Positions 46,349-57,670 are shown, numbered from the stretch's first letter. The stretch is 64,000 nt of DNA from Proteles cristata cristata (GCA_017311185.1 JAESUZ010000966.1:124001-188000), one strand, 5' to 3'. The notes: a model not told the origin generated them from the sequence alone. A program made the numbers and translations.

Positions 46349-46396
46349 ACACACACACATACACACACATGCACTCACACACACACACACACACAG
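46349..46396. repeat. Interrupted (CA)n microsatellite
   Basis: CA repeats with T and G interruptions, inside the SINE-free interval. Confidence 0.96.
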
Positions 46397-47587
46397 ACAA
46401 GTGTCTTTGCCATACCAAGGTCATTCAATATCAAGACCATTAAATTAAATTCTCTCTAAAATGAAGCCCCATTATCGAGACTAATTAAATAATGACTAAA
46501 TACACTGAGCAGTGCCTCTGCTTTAGAGATGCTTATTCACTGTTCTGGCACTCCTTAGCAAAAAAGCTGGCTATCAATAAGGAAAAGTTATTTGCATCTT
46601 TAGGTTAAGATAAAACCCTTCCTCTCCTCCCTCAACCCCACGGTCACTTACACACCTACCCACTACCACCATAAACTCTGATCTAGACAAGTGTGGAAAA
46701 GAGTTAGACTTTAAGGTCTCGTGTTTGATTTTGTGTAGTCAATAGCATGTTAGCTTGAAAATGCTTGTCTCTCATTTTCCAGCATTCTCTCTGAGCCAAA
46801 GTCAGTTCCCATTCCATAATTCCACAGGCCGCATCATTATGCATGGCTTATAGCGCTTTAGGGAAAAGGGTAGAATGTAAACAGTTCCATCCAAGCACAC
46901 ATTATCAAATAGAGCAGGCAGTGTGGGCGGGTGATGTACAACCTTGGCTGTGACATCAATATTTAAGGTGGAAAGTTCTCCAACAAAATATGGAAAGAAA
47001 AGAGAAGGAAGACAAGGAATTCCACTCAGTATCTCAGAAGGCCATGGCAGGTTAAATTCTCACTGCTGGTACGGACCTACTAGTGTCAGATTTTGACAAG
47101 AAGATAAAAGTAACTCCCTTCAAATTTTGAAGTCTAGGAAGGAGGTTTCTTTGTCTACCTGACACAAATACAAATAGGACCAGACCATTCTCCTCCTGTG
47201 ACTTAATGCTCTTAATATTCTATGGCCAGATGACAAACAGGTTGATTTCAACATATATAGCCTACAATGGAGAATACCAATATTGCATTCTGTGGTTCAG
47301 GCTTTCAATGAGTTCAGGAGAAATGAGAGTAACAGGACAAAAAATAAAAACTCAGTCTCACCTGCCAACTCTCGGATACCCTAAGATCCATGCAATTTTA
47401 ATCCTTTACTATTTTATGAGTCACAATCACTTAGATAATGCCCCATTGATTAACATCCATTCCTACCTCGGTGTCTTTATTCGTTCTGGTTCATGAGTCT
47501 TCTTTTCCAAAGTCCATCTTGCTCTTGAATTTAGTTCATCTCACCTTCCCTGTGAAGTCTTCCTTTCTGTTCTCAGCTTCAAGGGTA

Positions 47588-47752
47588 CAGTTTCTCAAAC
47601 TTCAGTCAGCATCAGAATCCTCTGCAGGTCATGTTAAAATACAGGTTACTGGAAGCCACCCACAGACACAACAGGCCAGTAAGTCTGGGGCCAGGGACTG
47701 AAACTTTGCATTTCTATCAAGTTCTCCAGTAATGCCAACGCTGCTGGTGGCT
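47588..47752 (+). mobile_element. MER5A
   Basis: 'AGTTTCTCAAACTTCAGTCA' near 47589, 'ATGTTAAAATACAGGTTACT' near 47631 and 'AACTTTGCATTTCTATCAAG' near 47702. The 3' terminal repeat is lost. It is the only clear transposon in the SINE-free interval 45.0-48.4 kb. Confidence 0.85.
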
Positions 47753-48379
47753 TGTATTCAGTGTATCTAGCACTTGATTATATACTGTCATTGACCATTT
47801 TTCTGTTGATTTATGAACATATTAGATAAGACTTTATGCTAGAAAAAAAAAACAAAAAACAATGCAAACTAGCTTTAAACAAAAAGAGGATTTATTTTCT
47901 CACTTAACTAAATTGTCCAGATATATATTTAATCCAGTAATTCAGTGAATACCTTTGAGGACTCAATTTCCTTACATCTTTCTGTTTTGCCATCCTCAGT
48001 GTCAGCTTTATCCTAAAACTGGATTCTATCCTGGTGATAACATAGCTGCCAGCTATATTCAAGACCATATTTTTTTTTATTAATATCCAGAGGGATACAC
48101 AGAACTTCTTACCAGCATTCCGAAAACACTAAAATTCACCCTGATTGGGTAGCCTGAAGCAAGTGGCTTGTGAGGGAATGGGAAGGATATCATGAGGCAA
48201 AGGTGAATATTATGAGGAAGAGAATGGACCCTGGAAATGCACCCAGCACCTGTCTGCTACATAACCCAGCAACAGTATAAAATCAACTAGGGCAGTGATG
48301 GCATCATCTATACCTCTTAGATCACACAGGGAGCCCTTAATGAATATGAGAGGATTCACTCTCTTTTTAAAAGAAAAAT

Positions 48380-48581
48380 TTTTTTAAGTTTATTAATTTA
48401 TTTTGAGAGAGAACAAGCGAGCTGGAGAGAGGCAGGAGAGAAGAAAAAAAGAGAATACCAAGCAGGCTCCACTCTGTCAGCACAGAGCCAGACACATGGC
48501 TTGAACTCATGAACAGCGAGATCACGACCTAAGCCTAAACCAAGAGTCGATGCTCAACCGACTGAGCTACCCAGGTGCCTC
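48380..48581 (-). mobile_element. SINEC (full)
   Basis: AAAAATTTTT-type short flanks. First SINE after the SINE-free interval. Confidence 0.92.
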
Positions 48582-49154
48582 CAAAAATTTTTCTATCAAT
48601 TGATTAAGAGGTAGTCTTATAGACTAGATAATCAATTGACTAAATTTTGTTCCTGATCAACCAATTGTTTGAATTTTCTGCAGAAAATGTTAGTAAGAGC
48701 TTTTTGTATTTTTCTTATATACATCTAAGTAACAAATACCAGTTCAGACTTTTCTATTACAATGTAAACAATTTTCTTCCTGGTTTACCATGACAATATC
48801 TAACTCTTTAAAATGAATTTTTATCTTAAATATTCATATAAAAAGTAGTTCTACTACCTCAACCAAAGGTCTAGAGTCTGACTTTTAGGACAGCTCTTAT
48901 TACTATGCTTTTATTGTAACTGAAAGCTCTCTTTTATATACTGAATTAAAAAAATCAGTTTCCTGAAAACTTCTACTAAAGGATCTTAATTCTACTATTA
49001 AGGGCTCCAGCAAACAAGTCTTTCTTACAGTATGCCTGTATCTTGGGGCATATATTTGAAGGTAGGTATCTTATATACTGAAAATAAACAAGACGATGTT
49101 TAATATGTGACTTCAAATAAAAACCAATTTGAGAAAACATGATAAGCTGTTGGA
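48582..49154. other. AT-rich unique DNA
   Basis: No recognised element; 'AATCAATTGACTAAATTTTG' near 48630 is part of a weak inverted arrangement with 'TCAATTGATTAAG' near 48595. Confidence 0.45.
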
Positions 49155-49612
49155 TCAGCCAGCCTCCTAAACCGCCATAACAAAATACCATAAACTAGGT
49201 GGCTTACAAAAACAGAAATTCATTCCCTCACAGCGCTGGAAGCTAGATATCCAAAATCAAGGCCATGCTCCTTCTGAAGGCTCGAAGAATCCTTCCTGGC
49301 CTCTTCCTAGCTTCTGGTGGTTTCCAGCCATCCTTGGCTGCTTCACTCCACTCTCTGCCTCTATTATCATATGGCCTTTTCCCCTTGTGTTTCTCTACTG
49401 TGACTCTGTGTCAAAATCACCCTCTCCTTTCCTTTATGAAGATAACAGTCACTGGATATGAGGCCCACCCTAAAGCAGTGGGGCATCAATGTAATTGCAT
49501 TGTATCTATTAAGCCCCTATTCCAAATAAAGTCACACTCACAGGCACCAGGAATTAGGACTTGATTTTTGTTTTTTTTTTGGTGGAAGCACAATTCAAAT
49601 GACTGCAACTGT
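49155..49612 (-). mobile_element. MaLR LTR (MLT1-like), antisense
   Basis: 'CCATAACAAAATACCATAAA' at 49176, 'ACAGAAATTCATTCCCTCAC' near 49212 and 'TCAAGGCCATGCTCCTTCTG' near 49258 are the antisense of the MLT1 3' half. It ends near 'GCACAATTCAAATGACTGC'. Confidence 0.82.
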
Positions 49613-49650
49613 GTAGGGTACCAATTTTGTCAAAAAATTATGTAAGTCTG

Positions 49651-49855
49651 GGATGCCTGGGTGGCTCAGTCAGTTAAGTGTCTGACTTCGGCTCAGGTCC
49701 TGTTCTCACAGTTCATAGGTTTGAGCCCCGCAGCTGTGCTGACAGCTCAGAGCCTAGAGCCTGCTTTGGATTCTGTGTCTCCCTCTCTCTCTGGCCCTCC
49801 CCACCCCCTCATTCTCTGTCTCCATCTCTGTCTCTCAAAAATAAATAAATATTTA
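49651..49855 (+). mobile_element. SINEC (full)
   Basis: Perfect 19-bp TSD AAAAAATTATGTAAGTCTG (49632-49650, 49856-49874). Confidence 0.95.
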
Positions 49856-49896
49856 AAAAAATTATGTAAGTCTGTATGCTTGAAATATTACATAGT

Positions 49897-50099
49897 TTTT
49901 TTTAAGTTTAATTATTTTGAGAGAGACAAGTGCAAGTGGGGAGAGGCAGACAGAGAGGGAGACAGAGAATCCCAAGCAGCCTCCACACTGTCAGCTTAGA
50001 GCCTGATGTGGGGCCCGAACTTACAAGAAACCCTGAGATCACGACCTGAGCTGAAACCAAGAGTCAGATGCTTAACCGACTGAGCCACCCAGGTTTCCC
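49897..50099 (-). mobile_element. SINEC (full)
   Basis: Flanks share TACATAG; the CT part is shortened. Confidence 0.9.
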
Positions 50100-50199
50100 T
50101 ACATAGCTTTTTATAGAGAGATTATATGAGAAGTTCGCATAAATATACCACAAAACAAAAACAAACAAAAAATAGTAAAGGGGAAAACCCATTTTGCCA

Positions 50200-50307
50200 G
50201 TAATAGACAGTCTAAATATTAATGAATACTTATTGAGTGTTTACTACATGTCAAATCTATATTGAGTTGTCTACATACATTAGCTCCTGCACTCCTCACA
50301 AGAATCA
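50200..50307 (-). mobile_element. MIR (b-type), antisense
   Basis: 'TATTGAGTGTTTACTACATG' near 50231 and 'CATTAGCTCCTGCACTCCTC' near 50278 are antisense MIR 3' part, abutting the MaLR LTR. Confidence 0.7.
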
Positions 50308-50973
50308 GGTGTGGTAGACAAAAGAGCATAATAATGTAGTCTTCCCTCCCACCCAAAAGATGTCCACATCTGAATCCTCAGGACCTATGAATATGTTACT
50401 TTGCATGGCAAAGAGCCATGTGCAGAATTGATTAAAATTAAGGGCCTTGAAATGGGGAGGTTATCCTGGATCATGTGAGTGGGTAAAATATAATCATATG
50501 AGCCCTTAAAAGTAGTAAACTTTTCGAACCTGGAGTAAGGAGAGAAAAGAGGAAGACAAACACACAGACAGACAAACAAAGAGTGATATGATGGAAAAAG
50601 AGGCAAGAAAGACTTGAAGAGAAGGCGTCAACCCACCATTGTTGAATTTGAAGATGGAGGAAAGGAGTCATGAGCCAAACAATGCAGGTGACCTAAGCTG
50701 AGATTGGCCCTTAGCTAACAGCCAACAAGCAAACAGGGATCTTGGGCCAACAGCTGCAAGGAACTGAATTCTGCCAACAATCTGAAAACGCAAGGAAACA
50801 GAATCTCCCCTAAAGCCTCCAAGAAGGAGCATAGGCCTGCTGAAAGCTTGATTTTAGTCTAGTGAGAGCCTCATCAGACTTCTGACCCACAAACTATATG
50901 ATAATAAATCTGTGTTGTTTTAAGGCAGTAAACTTGTGGCAATTTGCAATGCAGCAATAAAAAAACTAACACA
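50308..50973 (+). mobile_element. MaLR LTR (MLT1-like)
   Basis: 'ATGTCCACATCTGAATCCTC' at 50360, 'GAATATGTTACTTTGCATGG' near 50389 and 'GGGGAGGTTATCCTGGATCA' near 50454 are MLT1-type, ending with 'GTTGTTTTAAGGCAGTAAAC' and 'AACTAACACA'. Nearly complete. Confidence 0.82.
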
Positions 50974-50979
50974 TTAGGT

Positions 50980-51428
50980 AAGTAATAATTATGTTATTTT
51001 TTTATTATTATTATTACCATTGCCATTTATTTTAAAAAAATTTTTAATGTTTATTTATTTTTGAGAGAGTGAGAGAGGCAGAGAGACAGAGAGTGAGTGG
51101 GGGAGGGGCAGAGAGAGAGGGAGACACAGAATCCGAAGCAGGCTCCAGGCTCTGAGCTGTCAGCACAGAGCCCAAAGCTCAAAACCACAAACGGTGAGAT
51201 CATGACCTGAGCTAAGGTCGAATGCTTAGCTGACTGAGCCACCCAAGCGTCCCTTACCATTACCATTTAGATTTTGAAAAGAAAATAGTTAAGTCTCAGA
51301 AAAATTAAGTAATATGCCTAAGGTCACAGAGGTAATAAGAGGCAGAACAAAAATTGAACCGGAAGTATGCCTGTCAGCAGAGGCCATGCTTTTTATCACA
51401 GTGCTATACTGCCCATCCAAAGAAACAG
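50980..51428 (-). mobile_element. MIR, antisense, split by a SINE
   Basis: 'ATATGCCTAAGGTCACAGAG' near 51312 and 'CAGTGCTATACTGCC' near 51400 are antisense MIR. The SINE at 51030 entered its 3' end, duplicating TTACCATTGCCATTTA with one mismatch. Confidence 0.8.
51030..51253 (-). mobile_element. SINEC in MIR
   Basis: TTACCATTGCCATTTA (51014-51029) against TTACCATTACCATTTA (51254-51269). Confidence 0.95.
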
Positions 51429-51829
51429 TAATATCCCAAAGCAGTTAGTTTTAAAAGTAAAAGAAACACACTGGGTGTTATATGTAAGTGATGAATCACT
51501 AAATTCTATTCCTGAAACTGATATTACACTATATGTTAACTAACTAGAACTTAAATAAAAACATAAAAAGAAAAAATACATAAAAGGAAACAAAAATTAT
51601 GTTAACCCTGTACCTCATCTCCCAGAGTACCAACAGTGACACCAGTAAATTTAGGCAGCAGCTCTTCTCGTCTTTGAAAAGAGCTGACTTCAAAAGAACT
51701 CCTTCATGCATCTAATACCGTACAACCTAAAATATCTTGACAAAGCAAATGGCCAAGAATAGGCCAAGGTGATCCTGGAAAGTATTTTGGGGAGACTTGC
51801 TCCCCTCTGAAAAACACTAAAACTTTATA
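51429..51829. other. Unclassified DNA
   Basis: The first 130 bp ('ACACTGGGTGTTATATGTAA' near 51468, 'CTGATATTACACTATATGTTAAC' region) resemble an old L1 3' end; the rest is unique. Confidence 0.45.
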
Positions 51830-52010
51830 AAGCCACCGTAATTATGATGAAATAAGAAAATAGACCAGTGGAATAGAATATAGAATCCAGAAAGAGACTT
51901 TTATATATATGAAAATCTGACATATGACAGAGTTATCCATTGAAAATTAGAAGGGAAAGAATACATTATTTAATAAATTGCTCTAGGATAACTGACTGTT
52001 AACCTTAAAA
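51830..52010 (+). mobile_element. Old L1 ORF2 fragment
   Basis: 'AATAGACCAGTGGAATAGAA' near 51859 is the conserved ORF2 segment; similarity fades by 52010. Probably the 5' part of the L1 that continues after 53040. Confidence 0.65.
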
Positions 52011-52139
52011 CATAAAACTGTCAGTTATTTTACCAGCAAAATGGTTTTATTTGGGAATAGCAGAGAATTGCAACTCAGGACACACAAGCTAAGGTAAAAC
52101 CATAAGTAAGTCCAGAGAACAAAAGACAGCAACACTTTT

Positions 52140-52259
52140 TTCTTTTTTATGTTTGTTCATATTTTCTTTAAGTAATCTCTACCCCCTATGTGGAACTTGA
52201 ACTCATGACTCTGAGATCAAGAACAGCATACTCCACAGACTGAGCCAGCCAGGTACTCC
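52140..52259 (-). mobile_element. Short SINEC
   Basis: Short form with 'AAGTAATCTCTACCCCCTAT'; flanks similar to GCAACA. Confidence 0.82.
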
Positions 52260-52577
52260 AAAGGCAAGCAACATTCTTTTACAGAGGAAAGGGGATAAGT
52301 TGGAAGGCACTGTTATGAACAAAAGGTCCATTGGACTACACTAGGCGTTTTAAGTATAATAGCTTTTCATTGCCTGAGTTGTGAGAGTTTCTCATTGGCT
52401 AGGCTGTTCCCAGGCCAAAAGAAAATCTTTCCTCCCACTTCTGGAGTAGTAAAGTACTATATAGAACTCTTCCTAGCAGGAATGTAAGGTATACCTCTTC
52501 CTAAAAGTGTTAATTGTGAGAGTCCCACCTCCTGGCCTCCCAACTCCATTTTAAACGAGGTTACCTTTAGTCAGTTT
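52260..52577. other. Unclassified, possibly LTR-like DNA
   Basis: With 52010-52139 it may form one old LTR-type repeat split by the short SINE ('AAAATGGTTTTATTTGGGAA' near 52039). Not classified. Confidence 0.4.
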
Positions 52578-52587
52578 CACATGACTA

Positions 52588-52799
52588 TTTTTTTAAAGTT
52601 CATTTATTTATTTTGAGACAGAGAGACAGAGACAGAGAGAGAGAGAGAGAATGCAGGAGGGGGAGAGAGAGAGGGAGAGAGAGAAAATCCCAAACACGTG
52701 CAGAGTCCAGTGGGAGGCTCGAACTCACAAACTGTAAAATCATGACCTGAGCCAAAACCAAGAGCTGGAAACTTACCCGACTGAGCCACTCAAGTTCCC
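52588..52799 (-). mobile_element. SINEC
   Basis: CACATGACTA at 52578-52587 and again from 52800. Confidence 0.92.
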
Positions 52800-52810
52800 C
52801 ACATGACTAC

Positions 52811-53020
52811 TTTTTTAAAGTTTTTATTTATTTATTTTGAGAGAGAGAACAGCACAGGGGTGGGGGGAGGAGCAGAGAGAGGGAAAGAGAATCCCAAGCA
52901 GACTCCTCAGTGTCAGCACAAAGCTCGACTTGGGACTTGAACCCATGAACCACAAGATCATGACCCGAGCCAAAATCAAGAGTCAGACACTCAACCAACT
53001 GAGCCACCCAGACATCCCCC
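52811..53020 (-). mobile_element. SINEC next to the right flank of another SINE
   Basis: Starts ten bases after the upstream SINE, separated by its TSD copy. Its own TSD is unclear. Confidence 0.9.
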
Positions 53021-53259
53021 ACCCCACCTGGCTTTTTATGTGGAAGAAAAAAAAAAAACATATCCTGGCATTACAATATACAAAATCAATTGCAGATCAA
53101 TTAAAGATGACTCCATTTGAAAGTCCAAAGAAAACAAAAATGGTAAAGGTAAATATCCTTTATGATCTCAGGGTAGGGAAAGCATTTTAAGCATATCAGA
53201 AAAGCACTAATCATAAAGAATAAGATTGACAAGCCTAATAAGTCAAAATTGAGAACTTC

Positions 53260-53363
53260 TGAGGCACCTGGTTGGCTCATTCAGTACAGCATGTGACTCT
53301 TGATCTCAGGGTCATAAGTTCAAGCCCCACATTGGGTGTGGAGAGAAAGTAAATAAATAAAAA

Positions 53364-53406
<43 letters not shown>

Positions 53407-53419
53407 CTCTCTCTCACAC
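53260..53419 (+). mobile_element. Short SINEC with (CA)n(TC)n tail
   Basis: AATTGAGAACTTC precedes, AAATGAGAACTTC follows. The tail has become (CA)19 (53365-53402), then a TC tract. Confidence 0.9.
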
Positions 53420-53703
53420 AAATGAGAACTTCCATTTACCACAAGTTACCATAAAGAAATTAAAAGGCAGCTTACAAAGTTAGAGAAGAAAACTGCAAGT
53501 CATATAACTAGCAAAGAATTAGCATTAGATCTATAACAAACTCCTACAAATCAATAAAGAAAAATATGAATTGTCAATAATGGTCCAATGATATAAACAA
53601 TTATCTGACAAAAGAGGAATTATAAATGTCAAAAAAAAAAAAGAAAGAAAAACTGCTCAACCTCACTTGTAATCAGAAAAATACAACATAAAAACATAAG
53701 TTT

Positions 53704-53815
53704 GGGGGCACCTTGCTGGCTCAGTTGGCAGAGCTTGTGACTGTTGATCTCTGGATCGTGAGGTCCAGCCCCATGATGGGTGTAGAGATTACTTAAAAAT
53801 AAAAATAAAACAATC
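53704..53815 (+). mobile_element. Short SINEC
   Basis: Short form ending 'GTGTAGAGATTACTTAAAAA'; its tail is the target of the next, antisense SINE. Confidence 0.88.
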
Positions 53816-53816
53816 T

Positions 53817-54028
53817 TTCTTTTTAAAGTTTTATTATTATTTTGAGAGAGAAAGTATGTGTGCACAAACAAGTGGGGGAGGGTCAGAGAGAGAGGGAGAA
53901 AGAATCCCAAGCAGGCTTCATGCTGTCAGTGCAGAGCCTGACACAGTGCTTGATCCCATGAACTGTGAGATCACTACCTGAGAAAATCAAGAGTCAAATG
54001 TTCAATTGACTGAGCCACCGGGAGCCCC
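53817..54028 (-). mobile_element. SINEC, antisense, in the tail of a short SINE
   Basis: AAAAATAAAAATA on the left side and again after 54028 suggest insertion into the A-rich tail of the short SINE. Confidence 0.9.
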
Positions 54029-54045
54029 TAAAAATAAAAATATCT

Positions 54046-54231
54046 AGGGGTTCAGTCGATTAGGCATCCAACTCTGACTTTGGCTCAGGTCATGATCTCA
54101 CAGCTCTGGATTTTGAGCCCTGCATCTGGCTCTGTGCTGACTATGCAGAGCCTCCTTAGGATTCTCTCTCTCTCCTTATCTCTCTGCCCCTCCCTCCCCC
54201 TCTCTCAAAATAAATAAACTTTAAAAAAAAA
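54046..54231 (+). mobile_element. SINEC lacking the first bases
   Basis: Starts GGGGTTCAGTCGATTAGG: the CGCCTGGGTGGC segment is missing. Forms a convergent/divergent cluster with its two neighbours. Confidence 0.88.
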
Positions 54232-54703
54232 GAACTAATAAAAAACGTAAATGTTCCAACCACTAAATTTGTAATAAATTAAGAGTCTGTTAATAACAAG
54301 TATTGGTGAAGGTGAGCAACAAAAACTTTTATAATCCACTGATAAATTAATATGCACACTGGAAAAGTTGAATATGCTCATTCTCTATGATCCAGTATTT
54401 CAATCCTATACACATACTCTAGAGAAACTCTTGAACAGGTACAAGAAACATGTACAAGAATGTTTCAAAGCAGCACTTATAATTGCAAACCCTAAGAACA
54501 AACCAAATATTCATCAATAGGAGAATGTTTAAATTATAATAGAGTCATACAATGGAATGCAGTACTGATAACTTATAAAATATGTGCATTAACATGAAAA
54601 TAACTCAGAGATATAATGTTCAGGGAATAAAGAAAGTTGCAATGTTATCCCATACCTACAAAGTGAGAAAGATGCAGAAATAACTACTATTTTGTATAAA
54701 GAT

Positions 54704-54726
54704 TTGTGTATGTGTGTGTGTGTGCA
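54704..54726. repeat. (GT)n microsatellite
   Basis: Short (TG)n in the 3' part of the old L1. Confidence 0.9.
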
Positions 54727-54854
54727 TGATTTTTTTAAGTGAAAATACCAAGAGAACAATGAATACACAATTCAGTGCTTTCCTCCTGTGAGGATGATAA
54801 CAAGTGAGGCGTGCAGCAGAGTTTTCATATGCACTGATAAGTGCTCTATTTCTT

Positions 54855-55072
54855 TTTTTAATTTTTTTTAACATTTATCTATTTTTGAGAGACAGAGCAT
54901 GAGTGGGGGAGGGGCAGAGAGAGAAGGAGACAGAGAATCTGAAGCAGGCTCCAGGCTCTGAGCTGTAAGCACAGAGCCAGATGCAGGGCTCGAACCCACA
55001 AAACCATGAGATCATGACCTGAACCAAAACCAAGAGTCAGATGTTTAACTGACTGAGCCACTCAGGCACACC
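54855..55072 (-). mobile_element. SINEC (full)
   Basis: AGTGCTCTATTTCTT (54840-54854) against AGTGTTCTATTTCTT (55073-55087). Confidence 0.95.
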
Positions 55073-55141
55073 AGTGTTCTATTTCTTAATCCAGGTGATA
55101 GATGAATGCTCATCTATTTTATATAACAGCTTAGAAAATAG

Positions 55142-55366
55142 AGGAGCACCTGGGTGGCTCAGTCAGTTAAGCATTGACTTCGGCTCAGGTCATGATCTCA
55201 CAGTTCATGGCTTCGAGCCCCACGTTGGGCTCACTGATGGCCAGCTTGGAGCCTGGAGCCTGTTTCAGATTCTGTTTTTCCCTCTCTCTCTGACCCTCCC
55301 CTCCTTGCTCTCTCTCTCTCTTTCCAAAATAAATAAAACATTTAAAAAAAAAAAAAAAGAAAAGAA
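55142..55366 (+). mobile_element. SINEC (full)
   Basis: Head at 55142; A/G-rich tail ends AAGAAAATAG, resembling the left flank AGAAAATAG. Confidence 0.92.
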
Positions 55367-55375
55367 AAGAAAATA

Positions 55376-55610
55376 GGGGCCCTGGATGGCTCAGTGGGTT
55401 AAGCGTCTGACTTTGGCTTAGGTCATGATCTCATGGCCCATGAGTTCAAGCCCCACATCAGGCTCTCTGCTGTCAGCGCAAAGCCCACTTCAAATTCTCT
55501 GTCTCCCATTCTCCATGCCCTCCTCACACATGCATGTAGACTCTCTCTCTCTCTCACTCACTCTCTCTCAAAAATAAACAATTTAAAAAAGAAATGATAA
55601 ATTTTTTTAA
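55376..55610 (+). mobile_element. SINEC next to an upstream SINE
   Basis: GGGGCCCTGG head starts at 55376 within the right flank of the previous copy. Confidence 0.92.
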
Positions 55611-55627
55611 AAGGAAGAAAATATTTG

Positions 55628-55800
55628 AGGGGCACCTCAGTCAGTTGAGCGTCTGACTCTTGAGTTCAGCTCAGGTCATGATCTTATGGTTTGTGTGTTC
55701 AAGGCCCACATAGGGCTATGTGCTGACAATGCCAAGCCTGCTTGAGAGTCTCTCTCTGCCCCTCCCCCACTCACCTGCACTCTTTCTCTCAAATATAAAT
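55628..55800 (+). mobile_element. SINEC with head deletion
   Basis: GGGGCACC is followed directly by TCAGTCAG: the TGGGTGGC segment is missing. Third SINE in a row, all sense. Confidence 0.9.
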
Positions 55801-55812
55801 ATATATATTAGA

Positions 55813-55962
55813 GGAGTGGTATTCAAACTGTGTTCCACTGGTAAAAGGAGTGCCAAAGCTGGAGAGTGTTAAGGAGGTAAGACTCTGGGCTCCCCAACTC
55901 CAACTTCACTCAGAGCACAGGTACCCTTCTGATTATAGAGAAGGTTTGAAAACCACTTCATT
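55813..55962. mobile_element. Small hAT-type DNA transposon
   Basis: AGTGGTATTCAAACTG near 55816 and GGTTTGAAAACCACTT near 55946 are imperfect terminal inverted repeats of the hAT-Charlie type. About 150 bp, no coding capacity; family not assigned. Confidence 0.6.
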
Positions 55963-57422
55963 CCAAGCAGTCAGAAAGGGGATATACTGAGTCACAAGGT
56001 TCCCTTGTACACTTACATATTTCTATCACATTAGATATTTTGTAGAAGTCCATGAGATCAAAAGCTCAGATCACAATAACCCACAAGTGTCACCTGCCCA
56101 CAGGTGACAAACTTTAACTAAAGACAAAATAGTCATCAGAGGTCACGATGAGAAAACTGGTACCTACTTACATGCAACTTTTCAGGAGCTCATCCACAAT
56201 GAAATAGATAAAGAGGGTTCCTTCTTTAGCCACTTGTAAGCTTCACAATCATTTCCAACACTAAAAGGGGAGCTTGTCCCTTATTCTTTTTAACCCTACT
56301 TCTATTGCTCACTCATTCTCTTGCTCACTCTTTCTGATAAAATGTCCCATGTGGTTATATATTTTTTCTTTTATGAAGTATGTCAGCAAATGTGAAAATC
56401 TGCCAACTCCCCATTATTTCAGAGTTTCTCCAAACCCCCAGCATCAATCATGGAGTATAACTGCAAAAAATATTCTGATCTAGCTGTAATCTTTAGCAAT
56501 CCAGTATCTACATAGAGACTATCAAAAATGTTTTTATGGCGTTTCTTCTTTTCTCTGTAGCATTTTCGACCTGATGCTACATCCCTGCTGACTTTGTCTT
56601 TTTGTTTGGCAAAGGTCAGCTTGGACTATACACTGGTGTTTCATCAAAGATGGATAATCTGCTTAATGAGGGCAATTTCCTGCTCTGACCTACCCTTTAA
56701 TTATTTTTTAATCATGTATTTGGCATATTTGGTCATAGTAGTTCATCGCTTCCTTTACAAAGTTGCCTCGTAAATGAAAATGAGCACAAGTCTACCGGAT
56801 AGTATGGAATGAAGTTATCACAGTGAGGGTAAGCCTCACTTTACAATGGATGTAAGTCCCCAAAACATGGCCACAAATGGCATTTCAGTAAATCCAGCCT
56901 TATCTTTCCATAAACGAATATGATCATTTATCATATGCTTTACATTCATCTTTGAGTAACCTCTGATTATTTACTCTTGATTCTTTTATTTCACTTAAGT
57001 CTCTCCTCCAAGTTGTTAATGCTCTATAAATGTATATCAATTATATCTCAAGGATGTAATATTTAAAGAACCAAAATTAGACATTTGGGTATATGGGCAA
57101 GCATTTTATAATGTGACTAATCATTGCCCTAATTTGTTAGGGCTTTTAACTTTGAACTTTTATTCGCAGATAAATATTCTTATAGACAAACACCATTATA
57201 AAGGATTCAGTATAAAAAGCATTTCTAAGTCCCACTGGGTGACCTTGTACTCAATAAAGAAGTTACTCCGTGCAGTGTACCATAAACTAGCACAATAACA
57301 CTGAGGGGAGCTACACCAAATGTACCAGAATTTGGTACGTATCCTGCCTGGCACAGCTTCCTGGGATATCACTCAAAGACTTTAGGAGCTGAGAGAGATT
57401 TCGGTAATTTAAGTAAGTAATT
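55963..57422. other. Unique DNA, 1.5 kb
   Basis: No SINE, L1 or LTR recognised, and no coding signal. Confidence 0.55.
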
Positions 57423-57439
57423 AAAAGCAATAGTTTTAT

Positions 57440-57653
57440 GGAGCGCCTGGGTGGCTTAGTCGGTTAAGCGTCCAACTTTCGCTTAGGTCATGATCTCGCG
57501 GTTCGTGGGTTCGAGCCCCGCGTCGGGCTCTGTGCTGACTGCCAGCTCAGAGCCTGGAGCCTATTTCAGAGTCTGTGTCTCCCTCTCTCTCTGACCCTCC
57601 CCTGCTCACGCTGTCTCTCTCTCTCTCCTAGAAATAAATAAAAATATTTTTAT
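57440..57653 (+). mobile_element. SINEC, low-divergence subgroup
   Basis: Perfect 17-bp TSD AAAAGCAATAGTTTTAT (57423-57439, 57654-57670). Confidence 0.97.
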
Positions 57654-57670
57654 AAAAGCAATAGTTTTAT

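Larger units (their letters stand above)
45010..48379. other. Longest SINE-free interval, mostly unique
   Basis: 3.4 kb with only a MER5A at 47588 and a (CA)n tract. Homeodomain-like AT motifs (CTAATTAAATAATGAC near 46480; TAATTCCACAGG near 46818) and TGACATCAATATTTAAGG near 46950 give it the look of regulatory non-coding DNA. No long open frame. Function is inference. Confidence 0.5.
53045..54839 (+). mobile_element. Old L1 ORF2 3' part and 3' UTR, cut by four SINEs
   Basis: Sense-order fragments at 53045-53259, 53420-53703 and 54232-54839, including 'AATAGAGTCATACAATGGAATG' region near 54538 typical of the ORF2 end. SINEs at 53260, 53704, 53817 and 54046 separate them. Confidence 0.68.
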
